Counted from the stretch's first letter, positions 10,463 to 22,574 are shown. The stretch is 64,000 nt of DNA from Immersiella caudata (GCA_030512335.1 JAULSU010000007.1:620001-684000), one strand, 5' to 3'. The notes: generated from the letters alone by a model not told the origin. A program made the numbers and translations.

Positions 10463-12204
10463 CTAGGCCTTGAGCCCAAACACAGTTGTCACGCGAAAGC
10501 GCGTCGCTCTTTCCAAACACTCGGCCTTGCAGGTGTCCATCTCCCAAAGCCACGACTTCACACAAGGAAACTGGCTCCTAAGAAGCAGTTGGCCCACCTC
10601 CACCTCCAGTCTCTCAGCCGCCGTCGCTCCTTCCCCAACACACACTCTAAACTCATGGAGCCCAAAGCCATCCGCCTCCATCAGCTCCAACCCTGCTTCG
10701 CGCGCCCACAACGGCACCATCACAGCAGGTCGGGTACACTTGAACTCGGACTCGAGCGCAACCAGCAACTCAGATTCAACCCATCGCGCCGTATTCGGCC
10801 CCATCTCAACCGGCGTCGGGTCCACAAGCCGCAGCTCCAACATCCCCCGAACCGCCAGCACCCGCTGACACTCCCTCAGTAACCCCTTCAACTGCGGCGC
10901 GGAGAAAGCCCCAACCCCCGCCGGCGTCACCCGCGCATGATCGAACGACGCATCCCCCAACGGGAACGAAACACCCGGCGCCATCGCCAGTGACAACCCC
11001 GCCACATTATGCGGTAGCGGTCTCTGCTGCGTCCCTTCTTCCGTCGATTCTGCAAGATGCGCAATCCTCGCGCCGGGCTGCAGCGCTGCGAGATGCAAGA
11101 GTTCTGCGGGACGACTGCACACGTCGAGGATACGGCTTGAGCGCTGGACGGCGTGGATGGGAAGAGTTGGGCCAGCCGAGGTGCGTACTGGTGTGCCGGA
11201 ACCTGGCAGCGCGGAGTCGCGGAGGGAGAGCTCGGTGAGGAGCCAGAGTTCCTTCTCGAAGGAGATCTCGCGACGGTCGTGGGGTTCAAGGGGTTCGACC
11301 CATTCTTCGGTGGCGCGGTGCGAGCGGGTGGTTAGCGATGTGCTGGGCATGCGGCGGATGAGAGCTGGGAGACCGTCTGAGGGTTGGTGAACGCTGCTGG
11401 TTGGGAGGGACGGCCAGGCGTCGGCGAGGTTGGAAGGGGGTTTGGGTCTTGCGGGGGATTTGGGAGGAGGACTGAGACCATCGAGGACGGAGCTCGAGGG
11501 GCGGCTTTGGGAGAGCATGGTGGTGCGAGGTGAGCTTTCTGCGTAGTCGGTGATGGCGGATCCTCTGCTGCTCGATGCTGACTCCTCCGGGGGTCGCCTA
11601 GCATTGTTAGTCAGGAGTTTGAGTCCCAGTGTCCAAAGACGTACCAGTTTCCAGCCCAGTTGTCGCTGCTCCGTTCGTTGTCGGGGGTCTTGATGTCCCG
11701 CACTTGTTGATAGCGGCCTGGAGCTGATGCTACGCCCTCACTGGGGTGGGTTGACGTCGGAGACTGGTAGCGGGGCGCAAAGTCGAACCGGCTGTTGGCA
11801 AGTGGGAACGCATGGCTCGGGAACATGCTTGACGTCGGAGAGCTTGCGGAGGGTCGCCTCGGAGGAGGACTGGACTGTGATGCCGCCGGCAGTTCGTGCC
11901 TCTCAGGCCCCCTATCCTCGGGCATCTCGGCGACCGAGATTGAAGTTCTCCGTCTTATCGAGCCGGCATTGCTGGAGCTTGTCCCGGTCCGTTTGCCTTT
12001 GCTCCATCGGAACACGGACAGCTTCCGAGAGGAGGCCGAGCTTGTCACCGACACGCTGTTGCCCAAGGTCACGGGGCTCTGCGCCTCCCAGAGATCGGTA
12101 GTTCGCTCCGTGCCGGCGACGGAGGGCGGCCGCGACGCGCTGCTGTCGCGCCTTTTCGGCCCTACCTCCACCACCGGCGTCCAACTGAGATCAGCACTGA
12201 ACAT
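10463..12204 (-). CDS. Methyltransferase-like protein with disordered N-terminus
   Basis: Two exons, 12204-11645 and 11597-10463, separated by a 47-bp intron (donor GTACGT, branch CTAAC, acceptor CTAG), give 564 aa. Residues 1-300 are Ser/Pro/Arg rich with no fold visible. From about residue 340 a class-I methyltransferase pattern appears: SSRILDVCSRPAELL at the SAM-binding position, then PLGDASFDHARV, then LRECQRVLAVRGMLELRLVD. The glycine-rich SAM loop (usually DxGxGxG) reads DVCSRPAEL, so SAM binding is doubtful or altered. Similar architecture occurs in fungal methyltransferase-like proteins that are not LaeA itself. The substrate is unknown. The start was chosen as the first ATG of the long 5' exon. 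Confidence 0.7.
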
Positions 12205-13064
12205 CGAGAGACCACAAGATGCAAAGTCTTCGGACGCGATGGCAGGCCGGCAGCCGGGTGGGCCACGGTATTAGGGCCCAGTAAGACGAGGGGTCCCACA
12301 CGCTCAGATCTCCATTTTCTAGGCTGGGAGCACAGTGGGGGGCTCGGCGCGCCGTGGCACACAGACATTTGGATGCCGCGCTCCGGTTGGAAGGCAGACG
12401 AAGGATGCGGTGCGGTAGAGCCCCGAGAGATGCATTTCAGCTGTCCATTCGCCGCATGAACGTCGAACAAAAACGCCATGCCGCCGCGTCTTTTCTCGGT
12501 CGGAGCTCAGCCGTACTTGCGGCTTGGGCCTGTAATTCGCTCACACAGACGGTGGTCTGATGCCGGTCCAGGCGTTGCTGCCACGGACCACACAGCTGGC
12601 AGATCGCGGGCGTCGGGCGTCGGGCGGCGGATCGAGGCGGTGGCCTGGCTGGCTGGGGTCGAACGATGCGGCGTCGCTGCCGCGCCGTGAGTTGCGCTAG
12701 CATCACGGCGATTCCCGTTCGGTACAGCGCGTGCACGGCGTGCATGATGGCACGGCCCTGCCCAGTGACAGGCAGTCTGAGCCCAAGTCCATGGCAGCGT
12801 CTAGACCAACCGCTTTACCAAATAGTAGCCAGCCACCAATTGACGGCACCAACCATGTCCGGACGCCTCCAAATTTGACAACCACCATGCGGGTGGGACG
12901 CGGGGCGCTATTATCACTGGGGAAGGCTGCTAGTGTCTGTGCAACACTGTTTTCGTCGTGCATGCCAGAGCCTGTTGCTTGCAGATTTTCACAAAGGCCT
13001 GGCTCCCCGCCATCATCTCGTCCCTCCTGCGACTCTCACATCGTCTCCAAAGTCGACCCCCAGG
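12205..13064. other. Intergenic stretch, divergent promoter region
   Basis: This separates the divergent methyltransferase-like and purine permease genes. ORFs here are short and mutually overlapping, and no motif was recognised. Confidence 0.5.
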
Positions 13065-15078
13065 ATGGGATACTTTGACGCTCTCCTCGCCAAAGTCAAC
13101 AGGGGCTTTGCCCAGTCCAGCGTTGGCAGGCTGTTCAGGCTCGAGGGATCCGGCCATGTACGTTGACGTGCTTCGAGACTTGAGGGAGAGTTGGCTGACC
13201 TTTCAGGAAAATGCCTTGCCGGGCTCTCGGTTCTCCACCGAGATCAGGGCCGGCCTGACGACCTTCTTCACCATGGCCTACATCATCTCGGTGAATGCCG
13301 TCATCATGAAGGACAGCGGCGGCACCTGTGTCTGCACAGACGAGACGGATCCCACGTGTCTCAAGGACCCGGCCTACAACGAGTGCTTGCTAGGTACGTG
13401 TGATGGAATCCTCTGGGTGGCCCGACTAATGCGAAGTAGAGATTCAGCGCGAGCTCATCACCGGAACGGCTGCCATCGCCGGCTTCGCGACTTGTCTCTT
13501 TGGCCTGTTCACCAATATGCCTGTGGCCTTGGGGTAAGTCAATCATCAAACTCACTCCTGGCCCTGACGTCAGCTAACCAACCAGTCCGGGTATGGGCTT
13601 GAATGCGTACTTTGCGTACCAGGTTGTCGGCTTCCACGGGACTGGCAACGTTCCGTACCGTCTTGCTTTGACTGCTGTCTTTGCTGAGGGGTGGATCTTC
13701 GTCGCGTTGTCGCTGCTCGGGATGCGCCAGTGGCTTGTGCGACTCCTTCCCACGTCGCTCAAGATTGCGAGCGCCTGTGGTATCGGTCTCTTCCTCGCAG
13801 TCATCGGCCTGTCCTATCCCGCCGGCATTGGCGCCGTGACGGGCTCTTTCCCTGCCCCTCTGGACCTGGGTGGCTGTCCTCCAGAGTTTCTGGACGAGTT
13901 CGGACACTGCACCGGCGAGAAGATGAGAAATCCTCAGCTGTGGATTGGTCTCGTCTTCGGTGGTCTGCTCACCGTGTTGCTCATGGCCTACCGGGTCAAG
14001 AGCGCCATGATTATCGGGATTTTGGTGACGTCGATCATCTCGTGGCCGTTAGTACACTCCCCTGACAAGCGTGGAATTGTTACTGACTTGACAGGCGCGC
14101 CACATCCTTCACTTACTTTCCCTACGATGAACAGGGCCACTCCCGCTTTGAATTCTTCAAGAAGGTCGTTGGGTTCCATCCGATCGACAAGCTCTTGAGA
14201 GCCAACGACTGGAACGTTGGTGCCAACCCAGGGCAGTTTGTGCTTGCGCTCTTCACGTTCCTATACGTCGACATCCTCGACTGCACGGCCACGCTGTACA
14301 GTATGGCGCGATTTGCGGGAGTTGCCGATGCCGCGAAGGGTGACTTTCCGCGGTCGACAATCGCATACTGCACCGACGCCTTGAGCATTTCCATTGGCAG
14401 TCTGCTCGGCCTCTCGCCGGTGACTGCGTTCATCGAGTCTGGCTCAGGCATCGCTGAGGGTGGGCGAACAGGACTAACAGCTGTAACGACGGGGCTGTGC
14501 TTTATCGTCTCCATCTTCTTTGCCCCTATCTTTGCTTCGATCCCGCCCTGGGCAACAGGGTGCACTTTGATTCTGGTAAGTTGTTCCCCGTCCTAATGAT
14601 TGTGCGATGAGTGAATTGCTGACCTACTAGATTGGGTGCATGATGATGCGTCAAGTCATTGCAATCAACTGGACGTACATTGGCGACGCGGTGCCTGCAT
14701 TCGTGACGCTCATGTTCATCCCTTTCAGCTACTCCATCGCCTACGGGCTCATCGCGTAAGCATTCCAGACAATGTTGCCTTGCTCTGCTAACACCTCCCA
14801 GTGGCCTCTTTACTCATGTCGTCATCAACGGCACCATATACATCATTGAGAAGGCCTCGCGCGGCCGGTTGCTCCCGGAGGACTTTGACAAGCGTGAGCA
14901 ATGGCATGGACACGTCAGCGAATCTGACTTCTTCCGGCCGCTGCGCTCATTTGCTGGGTTCTTCAAGGTCGAGAAGCAGAATAGTGTTTCAACATCGCGG
15001 GGGGCTTCCACGGATCAGTTCCAGAAGGTGGATGAGGAGATGGTGACAAGGCCGGAGCACGTGTATAGGGAGAAATGA
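13065..15078 (+). CDS. azgA: Purine permease, AzgA type (hypoxanthine/adenine/guanine:H+ symporter)
   Basis: Seven exons: 13065-13157, 13207-13393, 13440-13533, 13586-14047, 14095-14575, 14631-14755 and 14802-15078, giving 572 aa. AzgA-like members of the NCS2/NAT-related family import purine bases across the plasma membrane. Clear family blocks are SRFSTEIRAGLTTFFTMAYI at the first membrane helix, then GTAAIAGFATCLFGLFTNMP, PGMGLNAYFAY, and LFTFLYVDILDCTATLYSMA. They continue with the signature SPVTAFIESGSGIAEGGRTG and then GCMMMRQVIAINW. The cytosolic tail is charged. The short first exon (31 codons) and an extracellular Cys-rich loop (TCVCTDETDPTC) are as in fungal relatives. Substrate range within purines is inference. 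Confidence 0.92.
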
Positions 15079-15127
15079 TGTCATGATCACAGACGATAAG
15101 TTTGAATACGGACGAGTGTTGAAAAGC

Positions 15128-15150
15128 AAAAAAAAAAAAAAAAAAAAAAA
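15128..15150. repeat. Poly-A run of 23
   Basis: Twenty-three A directly between the stop codons of two convergent genes, in the shared 3' region. Confidence 0.9.
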
Positions 15151-15153
15151 GTC

Positions 15154-16014
15154 CTACAACCCAAAAAACTTCATATCCTCCTCGGCATGCACCGGAACTC
15201 CATGTCCAACCCCTTTCGCATAAACGCCCGTCAACAGCGCTCCAAACACCTGCGTCGTGTAACCCTTCTCTGGCGTGTCCGCCTTCTCGCTCGTCGGCTT
15301 CCCCCCGTACCCAAGTACCGTCGTCCACTGTGCAACCGAGTAATTGTAGTTTGCCGGCGTGATCGTAGCGTCCACATCCCCATGATACAGCTGAATCCTC
15401 GGCCGCGTCCCATTATACCCCGGATACGCATCCAACACCCACTTCGCCCACCACTCCGGCGTCGCCTCAATCTTCCCCTGCGCACACGTAGAATTCCACC
15501 CAGCCACGGAATCAGTAAAGAAACAACCAGCCGCAACGCCGGAGTAGTTGATCACAGCGCTGAACAAGTCAGGGTATGCAGCCGCCAGGATAGAAGCCAT
15601 CATCCCGCCGGAGGATTCGCCCACGATAAAAACCCGCGACTTATTGGCTTCGTACTTTTCCAGTGTCCAGCGAACCATCTCAGCGATGCTATTACTATCC
15701 GCACCCCCATCGCGCTTTAGCGTAGCCCGCGATGAGACGTCCCAGCAGCCGCCGTCGTTGGGAGACTCGGGGTAGATGACCAGGAACTTTTTTTGGTCTG
15801 CGAGTTGGTGCAGGCCGGGGTTGCTGTTGTAGTATTTTTGGGCGGTGCCGGTGCAGTAGTGGATTCCGACGACGATGGCTGGGTTGGCAGGGAGGTTTTT
15901 GGGTTCGTAGAGGAACATACGGGCGCCGGATTTGTTGGTGCCGAAGGTGGTGATGGGTGTGAGTTGGGCGGTGGCGAGGGAGGCGCCAAGGAGGGTGGTG
16001 AGGGGGAGCCTCAT
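15154..16014 (-). CDS. Secreted CE1-type esterase (acetylxylan/feruloyl esterase, PHB-depolymerase fold)
   Basis: A single exon of 286 aa. The signal peptide is MRLPLTTLLGASLATAQ. The alpha/beta-hydrolase blocks follow: ANPAIVVGIHYCTGTAQKYY (oxyanion region), FLVIYPESPNDGGCWD, nucleophile elbow VGESSGGMM (Ser about residue 136), Asp in YHGDVDATI, and His in GVGHGVPVH near the end. Length and the HGDxD...GHGVP layout match fungal acetylxylan esterases. It acts outside the cell on acetylated xylan or related esters. Feruloyl esterase activity cannot be excluded. The gene converges on the purine permease, leaving only 75 bp between stops. Confidence 0.88.
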   Translation of the reverse strand: MRLPLTTLLGASLATAQLTPITTFGTNKSGARMFLYEPKNLPANPAIVVGIHYCTGTAQKYYNSNPGLHQLADQKKFLVIYPESPNDGGCWDVSSRATLKRDGGADSNSIAEMVRWTLEKYEANKSRVFIVGESSGGMMASILAAAYPDLFSAVINYSGVAAGCFFTDSVAGWNSTCAQGKIEATPEWWAKWVLDAYPGYNGTRPRIQLYHGDVDATITPANYNYSVAQWTTVLGYGGKPTSEKADTPEKGYTTQVFGALLTGVYAKGVGHGVPVHAEEDMKFFGL

Positions 16015-16454
16015 GGTGGTGTTTTGCGCTGGGAAGGACTAGTGGGTGTTGTTTGTCGTGGGAGGTCTCGATGCCTTTCATGATCAAGAATGAAATATCT
16101 ATGTTAAGACTCTAAGTGTGTGCTCGCCTATTCATGCAAAAATTCTGGCCGTTCGTTTACAACGCGCTGTGGCAATTGGCGCGCTTGGAATACGGTTGAT
16201 TTACCCTGTCCCCGCGGACCCGATACCCGGGACAACGGATCGGAGATCGGACTGGGCCACTTTCGTTGCGACTCTAAAGATTGTTGCGTCCAGTGACGCT
16301 GAGACTGGTCCCAAGCCGGTCTGCTGCGGCTTCACGCTTCAAATTCAGGATTCCAGCAGAGCCGAGCGGTGAAAGTGGAAGAACACTGGATTCCAGATAT
16401 CTTGACCGTAGCCGAGTACAGACATTTCTCTGCCATTCGCAAGTCTGTCAAGAC
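16015..16454. other. Intergenic stretch upstream of the CE1 gene
   Basis: Between two tandem minus-strand genes. It should hold the CE1 promoter and the 3' end of the carboxylesterase. Nothing else was recognised. Confidence 0.5.
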
Positions 16455-18453
16455 CTACCGCACCCCAACCTTCGCCCAGAGAGCACACCTCTCGCCCCTA
16501 CCATCTTCAAACTTCAACGCATCAACAACACTCCAATCCGCCTTGGAAGTCCCCTGCGTGACGTTCAAATTCAACATGTCATGCGTGCTTCCCTGTCCCC
16601 AAACTCTCCAGCGGTCCTCACTCGCAGCCGCTGTGCCCGATGCCGTTACAGCTAACGTTGGATCGCCGCTGACGATGAACCGGCCCCATATCTCCTGGAA
16701 ACCTCTCCGGAACTCCTCCCCAGCGACGCCCGTTGCACCCGTAACTATAGGATCTCCCGTGAGGAAGCCAACGTCGACGCCATGGAACGCATTCGGCGTG
16801 CTCACTTGGTATCTCCATGCCTTCTTGCCAGGTCCGCCGCTGGTGTAGGCGTCGGCGAGCCAGTACGCAGGACAAACAAAGGTTGTCTCGCCGTAGAGGT
16901 TGTACGCGGCCTGTTGCCAGGAGACAGCAGCGCCTGAGACGGAGGTGGCAAACGGAAAGTGCAGTCCGTCGGTGTCAAACCTGGGGTGAGCAGCGGTGAT
17001 GTTGTCAGGGAAGGCGTATGCGGCGAGCACGGAGGTGATGGCTGACGGGGAGAGGCCGGGCCAGTTCAGTCGGATGAAGGCGAGAAAGCGATCGGCGGTA
17101 GTGATGTTGTTCGGAACGAAGTAGCGGCCTTCATTGGCGTTGGCCTGCGCGGGTTAGTCTGTGCCTCGTTCAGCATGAAGGTAACGTACCCCGGCGAGCA
17201 TCCGTTCGCCATTCACCTTACCAGCCAGGAGCTGCTCGGTTGGTTGCTCTCGGATGAGTTTCCCATCCGTGACAGGAATGAACGCCCACTGGCTGGCCTT
17301 CGCGGCGTAGCTCGTATACGCGCTGGCGTTTTGTAAGGCAATAGTGTCGGTCTTTTCTAGACATTTGAAGAGAGAGCCGTCTGTGGGGACGGCTTCGTCC
17401 GCCTCGAGACACCCTGCCCTACGGGCAAACTGGAGGTAGTAATCTGTCGGCATACCGCCGTCAAACTCCCTGCAACCGCGTTAGAAGGAGATGGGAAGGA
17501 GACTGAAGAGACTCACGGCTGAGTTGGATAATAGGGGCTACTGGAGATACCTCTCCTGAACAACTTTGTCCCTTCGGTGCCGCCGTTTGCCATGGCCATC
17601 AGCATGACGGAGCCGCCACCTGCGGACTCCCCTGTAATCGTCACCTGGTCGGGGTCGCCACCAAAGCGACTGATGTACTTTTGAACCCATTGCAGCGCAA
17701 AGTGCATGTCATAGACGCCGGCGTTGACGGTACCGTGCTTCGCAACCTCAGCTGACGAGAGAAAGCCGAAAGCGCCCAGGCGGTACTGGATCGCAACAGC
17801 CACAAAGCCATTATCGACTGTTTGGCCGATGTAGTTGAAGTCGAACGAGTTTGCCGATCCAAGGCCGTAGCCACCACCGTCTGCCATTGTTAGCACCGAA
17901 AAGCAAGAAGGAGGTAGTACATACGGATCCAAACGACCACGGGCAGCTTTGAAGCGTTCTTGGGCGAGTACACGTTCAAGAACAGGCAGTCCTCGTTGCC
18001 CAGGATGTTCGTCTCAAAGTTGACGGATGCCGGACTGAACCCGTTAGCAATGGTCAGAGGTAACGGAAGAGGGCTTACGTCGGCGCGGGGCCGGCCTGCG
18101 GACATCTGGGCGGATCGTCGGTTGCTTGGATCAGCGCGCTTCTGTTCACGGCTGGCGCCTCAGGAAGCTGCCATCGTTTGGGTGGCGCGGCGAAACGGAC
18201 ACTACGACTATCAGCGATGCTCCAGACAAACTCAAGAAACATACCCTCTAAAGATGTCCAGATCAAACGTAGGGTTGTAATATCCCTGGTACTGTGCGTA
18301 ATCCAGGTCCACTACAGGGCCCGCATGACTTTGTGCCTGCCACTGGAGAACCTTTGACGGCGGTTTAGTCCACGTCTCATCGATCGCAAGACCGAGAGCT
18401 GTTGAGCTGGCTGCAAGTAGCGCAGCAACGCGATTCGCAAACACGCCCTTCAT
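16455..18453 (-). CDS. Secreted type-B carboxylesterase/lipase
   Basis: Six exons: 18453-18245, 18201-18079, 18034-17925, 17880-17517, 17469-17190 and 17144-16455, giving 591 aa with all phases consistent. The family hydrolyses carboxylic esters outside the cell. Seen are a signal peptide (MKGVFANRVAALLAASSTALGL), FRGVRFAAPPKRW, the EDCLFLNVYSP block, and the oxyanion HGGGYGLGS, whose His codon is split by intron 3. The nucleophile elbow is GESAGG (Ser about residue 233). The acid is probably the Glu of NANEGRYF, and the His lies in NAFHGVDVGFL. An ATG 13 codons upstream (18492) is in frame, but the one at 18453 gives the better signal peptide. The substrate is not predictable. Confidence 0.9.
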
Positions 18454-19579
18454 CTTGGTGGTGTTGAGCCTCGACAGCATGCGCGATAGCATCCGCGTCC
18501 TCCGAGGTTAAGTATGCAGGTACCATCCCATCAACCGGAAACATTTGAGCCAAAGCCCCTCCCAGATGGCCTGCCGAGTTCCATCCTGGCCCGCCTTACA
18601 CCCGTCATGCGAGCGACCATTGGTGGGTGCCCGCTACTCTTCCGTTCTACGGAGAGTGACGCGGTGAGATATTGAGGGATGCGACCTCGCGGAATGGCTA
18701 ATATGGACGTCCGTCGTGCCGCGCGAATCGGCCACTTGGCTCTGTGGCACCCCACTGTGCTTGCGCGCCATGTAACCTTCGTCGGGGAATGCAAGGTCTG
18801 GCGTTGTAGATGTTTGCTTGCTGCGGTGCTGCTGTAACTTTGGGCCAAATGTCGAGGCAACCGTCGAAGAGTTCTCCTCAATCATGTTATCGGCGCCCCA
18901 AGCCTTCGAGGCGCGAAGGTGCTAGCACGCATCGAGTTGACGTCTTGTCTGGTCGGGTTGGGCAGGTTCCTGATCCCACTCGGGTGATTCCGCCTATAGC
19001 ACACCCACGGGTTAGTTGCACTCGGGGATTTTCCAGAATTCGAGGCTAAAGTAGCGTATCAGCCGAGACGTACCATAGCTCCATACTTTGTGGCATGGAT
19101 TGTGAAATGCTGTCGAATCAAGCTTTGGTTCGAGGCGCGTATCGTTGTCCACGAGACGGAGAATCAGCTGTGTCAGCATCAAAGGTAGGGAAGGAGCAGC
19201 CAGCCATAGGTGGAGGGGAATTTGCGCTTTGCTCGAGGTTGTCATTTCTCACATTCAACACGTCCGCTCGCATTGATAAACGCCGTGTGAAACTCGCAAG
19301 AAGGCCTTTTGGCTTCGATTTCACGGCCCCGATGACCTACGCCGCGGCTTTGGCCAGATTGTACCACGCCTTTCGCTCTCATAACCCATGCATCGCCAAT
19401 GTCCCAACAACACCTCCCCCACATATCAAGAAGGCCTTCCGTCACAGTTCAAGACACATTGGTCGATATCCTCAACGCCCCTACTCCGACACGACAAGGG
19501 CCTTGGGTTTGTAAACGAGGGCGAGAGCCTAGATAAGATTAGTGGTCAGAGGCAGCGCTCACACGCTAGCGCAAGGGGA
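18454..19579. other. Intergenic stretch, no recognisable gene
   Basis: Short ORFs on both strands without motifs. It includes the promoter of the carboxylesterase and the 3' flank of the next gene. Confidence 0.45.
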
Positions 19580-20174
19580 TCAGCTCACTGTCTTCCGGGA
19601 CCATTCCGTGTTGAAGTGAGGCTGCATACGCGTCAGCACAGCCCATAATAGGCAACAGAGAAGTACTCACAACCTCGTTGGGGTCCTCCGATTCCGACGT
19701 TCCGCACTCGGCGGCATCTCCGAACATGTCCTCGAGATACTTCTCGACGGCGTGCTTGTTCATCATGACCTCGTCGAGGTCGTTGTTCTTGGAGAGATGG
19801 TGGCATCCCTCCACCGAGGCGAGCGTTCCGGCGGCGTCTGCGGTCTTCTTCACCAAATAAACGGCGTCGACGGGTCCCTCTCGTCGCTCCAGGAGCACGA
19901 CGAAAACGGCAAAGTCCATAGTGGTGGACAGGTCGATGAGGCAGTGGGCCTGACCGAGGTCAGACCCGGTCAGGGCCACTCCTCCGGTGGTCCAGCTTGC
20001 TTCACCCTCGAGGACGTGGAGGAGGAAGGCCGGGGTGGTGGTGGTGGCGGCGGAGGGGAGGGTGAGCTGGCCGAGCCAGGCAGCGAGCGCAGCCTGCAAG
20101 GCGGGGGTGGGGAGGGCGGCGGCGAATTTGATGGCCCCGATGGCCGCGAGGAGGGACTGCTTGAAGTTGTCCAT
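19580..20174 (-). CDS. Unknown small protein, Ala-rich N-terminus
   Basis: Two exons, 20174-19671 and 19621-19580, joined by a 49-bp intron with a canonical donor (GTGAGT), a GCTGAC branch site and acceptor GCAG. They give 181 aa ending FNTEWSRKTVS. Without splicing the same start gives 202 aa ending at 19566. Both are possible, and the splice signals favour the first. No signal peptide is evident. The N-terminal 60 residues are Ala-rich and helical (KQSLLAAIGAIKFAAALP). A central region (SDLGQAHCLIDLSTTMDFAV, VDAVYLVKKTADAA) looks like a folded alpha/beta domain, and an acidic stretch follows. I do not recognise the family. Confidence 0.55.
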
Positions 20175-20287
20175 TTTCTGGAAGGCGTCACGTTAGCATC
20201 AGTTCTCAATCACGTGGATTTCACGTGACGTTTTCAGCGCAGTGCTGGCCGACGGGATCGGCTACATCGTTGTGTTTGGCCACTGCG

Positions 20288-20362
20288 CACGTTACAGGCT
20301 TTAGCCTTGGATGCGGTGTTGCGAGCGTTGCAGGTTTCAACCTTGGGCGCGGCGTTCGCGAA
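20288..20362. repeat. Imperfect direct repeat, about 2 x 37 bp
   Basis: Two adjacent copies share the pattern GTTrCAGGyTTyArCCTTGG followed by a GCGGnGTT element, with several mismatches. It reads as an old duplication. Confidence 0.6.
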
Positions 20363-22505
20363 CAGCACTGGCTGTTGCTGTTTTGCCGGTGTCTGTTGGC
20401 TGCGATGGCTTGGTCGTTTCACACGGTGATGTTTTTGTGTACAGACTTCATCAAAGGGGTCAGCAAGGGGTTGAGCTTACGGCTTGTTCTTGGGGCGCGG
20501 GGGTCCGAAAGCGGCGCAAATCGTGTCAACGGCGAAAGGGGCGCGGTTCGGTGTTTTGGAGAAAGCCTGGGGATTCCAAATTCTCTGGGAAGAAACCGCG
20601 GAACTTGTGCTTGGGCGCGGCAGCTGACCTCCGGGGATCTGCGAGAACTGAAATCGCTTGAACGTGAGTGGCCGAATCTCTCAAAGAAGCGGGCGTTATA
20701 TGGTCAATGCCCCTGATGGGAATGCGTTTGTGCTGCCATGAAAGGTACATGTAAGTGTACAACCCATACTGTTGTTGATTGTCCTCTCGATGCCTCATTT
20801 CTGACACAGGAGAGTCTTCACAGTATTCCTTGGTCGTTGTCTTTGTTGGGGCTCGCGCAACATGAACATGCAAACATTCACGATCCAGGGAGTTAGTCCC
20901 CTTGGCTCAAGACCTTCCCCCGCCTGGGGCTTCAACCTGGCACACTTCTGGCTGATAGCCCGTGGTTGACGTTGCACAGAGGAGGTTAGTCCTTTTTTTA
21001 GGCCTCACGTTCATCAAAAGTGACAGAGCGCCATTGACATAGCTAACCGTTATCAAGTGTTAAGCCTACCTCCCTCGCTTACAGCAACAGATGTCTTTCA
21101 GCAGAGGTGCAACATGATTCAATCGATGATCGGCACCACACCCACCATCAAAAGCAAAGAGAGCAGACTCTCGGCTTGGCAGGTAGCTCAAGCGAGCACC
21201 GAATTCCACTGGCGGCCAATGTCTCCCAACGCCCCACAGCTATGTGCTGACCTTCCTCCTTGGATAGGCCTGATGTCGAGAGCCTGGGTTGACATGGCCA
21301 TCATTCCCCCTCACAATTAAAAATTTTCTTGCCTTTTCTCACGATTCCACAACACACCCACCGGCCGCAAGAAGGGGAATTGGGATGGTCATTCTTTAGG
21401 CTCGCCTGAGTCCCCAAAGGTTTACACCCATACACCTGCTGCTCGCCCGTAGAACTAACACAATGGCAGAAACCGACCAAGCTAACACCACTGCTCCGAC
21501 ATTCGATGGTTCAGTTTCGAGTTAGACAGGGTAACAATCCATCTGGAAGTCTAGCATTCAATACAACTATAAAGGTCACAACATCGACCACGGCCACGTA
21601 CACGGCTGTCCAGACCCAGTGGGCCCAGGCAACCTCCCCAGCGACCTCCTTGTTCTGGGAGGCGTCACATATTGACGTTATATTCTCTAACCCCAGGATT
21701 GCACAGTGTGAGGTGGGGTTCAAGATGCCAGCCTCTGTGGGCATGCCTTCGGTGAGCTTCTACTGTGATGAAAGGCTAAAGCGTTTAGTAGGAGTAGAGA
21801 GGAAGACTGATTCTTCACAACACCATGCTCTGTTTGAGGCTGTGCTGAGTTGTAGGGCCTATCTCTGCCTTGAATTCACCGAAGTTCCAGGCTCCTACAT
21901 GCCCGTCAGCTTAATCTCACCAGTTGGGGGACAGGTTGGAGAGGGGATGGAGTTTTTTGATCATTCGGGGGAAGGTAACGGGGCGCGATGGAATGGGAAT
22001 GAGGAACACTGAGCACCTCAACCACATGTAGCAAGTCGAATCTTGATTTCAGAATGTCAAATCATAACACTGCTTTTCTCATAAGTCGTGACAACAATAC
22101 TGTTGCATCCAAGACGGCCGGGGCAACCTAATCAAGAACCTTGGTTGCCTACCCCCAACCAAGTCCATGCGAACATACTGGCAACTTTCACCCAGCGCTT
22201 CACTAATTTCGAGGGGGCAATGAAGAAGAGAGTTCACTTGATACCAAGTTAAAAAGTTATCATCTTGGCGACTCAAAGTCTTGGAATAACCTTGCAACAT
22301 TTCTACTGAACCCCCCCACTCTCTCCACCCACCCCAGACTCAACTCGCGCGCTTCCGCCCGTCCGCGCTCCCCCACAACAACACACCACGCCACTCGCTT
22401 CCCGGGTCATCGGGTTCTCTCTCGCCTCGCCCCATCAATTCAGCTACCGTCAAAGGAGCGCTTCCTAGAACCTCAGCCTCCTTGGCAAGCGGCGCGACGG
22501 CAAAA

Positions 22506-22574
22506 ATGGATAATCCGCACGCGACGGGACCACCAGTCCCAGACCGTCGGCTTGGCGCCCAGGACCCCGTGTAA
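22506..22574 (+). promoter_or_regulatory. Possible upstream ORF of the flavin monooxygenase
   Basis: ATG at 22506 reads 22 codons (MDNPHATGPPVPDRRLGAQD, then PV) to a TAA at 22572-22574, 265 bp before the monooxygenase ATG. The stop overlaps a perfect GTAAGT (22571), so the stretch could instead be a 5' exon end. Whether it lies in the mRNA is unknown. Confidence 0.3.

Noticed and set aside
10463..12204. Calling the methyltransferase-like gene laeA
   Set aside because: General layout is similar, but the SAM loop is abnormal and no LaeA-specific block was seen.
19752..20228. 158-codon plus-strand ORF
   Set aside because: It lies antisense to the unknown small gene and has Gly-rich, low-complexity composition typical of a shadow of GC-rich coding DNA.
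21506..22012. 168-codon plus-strand ORF
   Set aside because: Reads somewhat protein-like, but has no recognised domain, competes with another ATG frame, and lacks a supporting intron or signal peptide.
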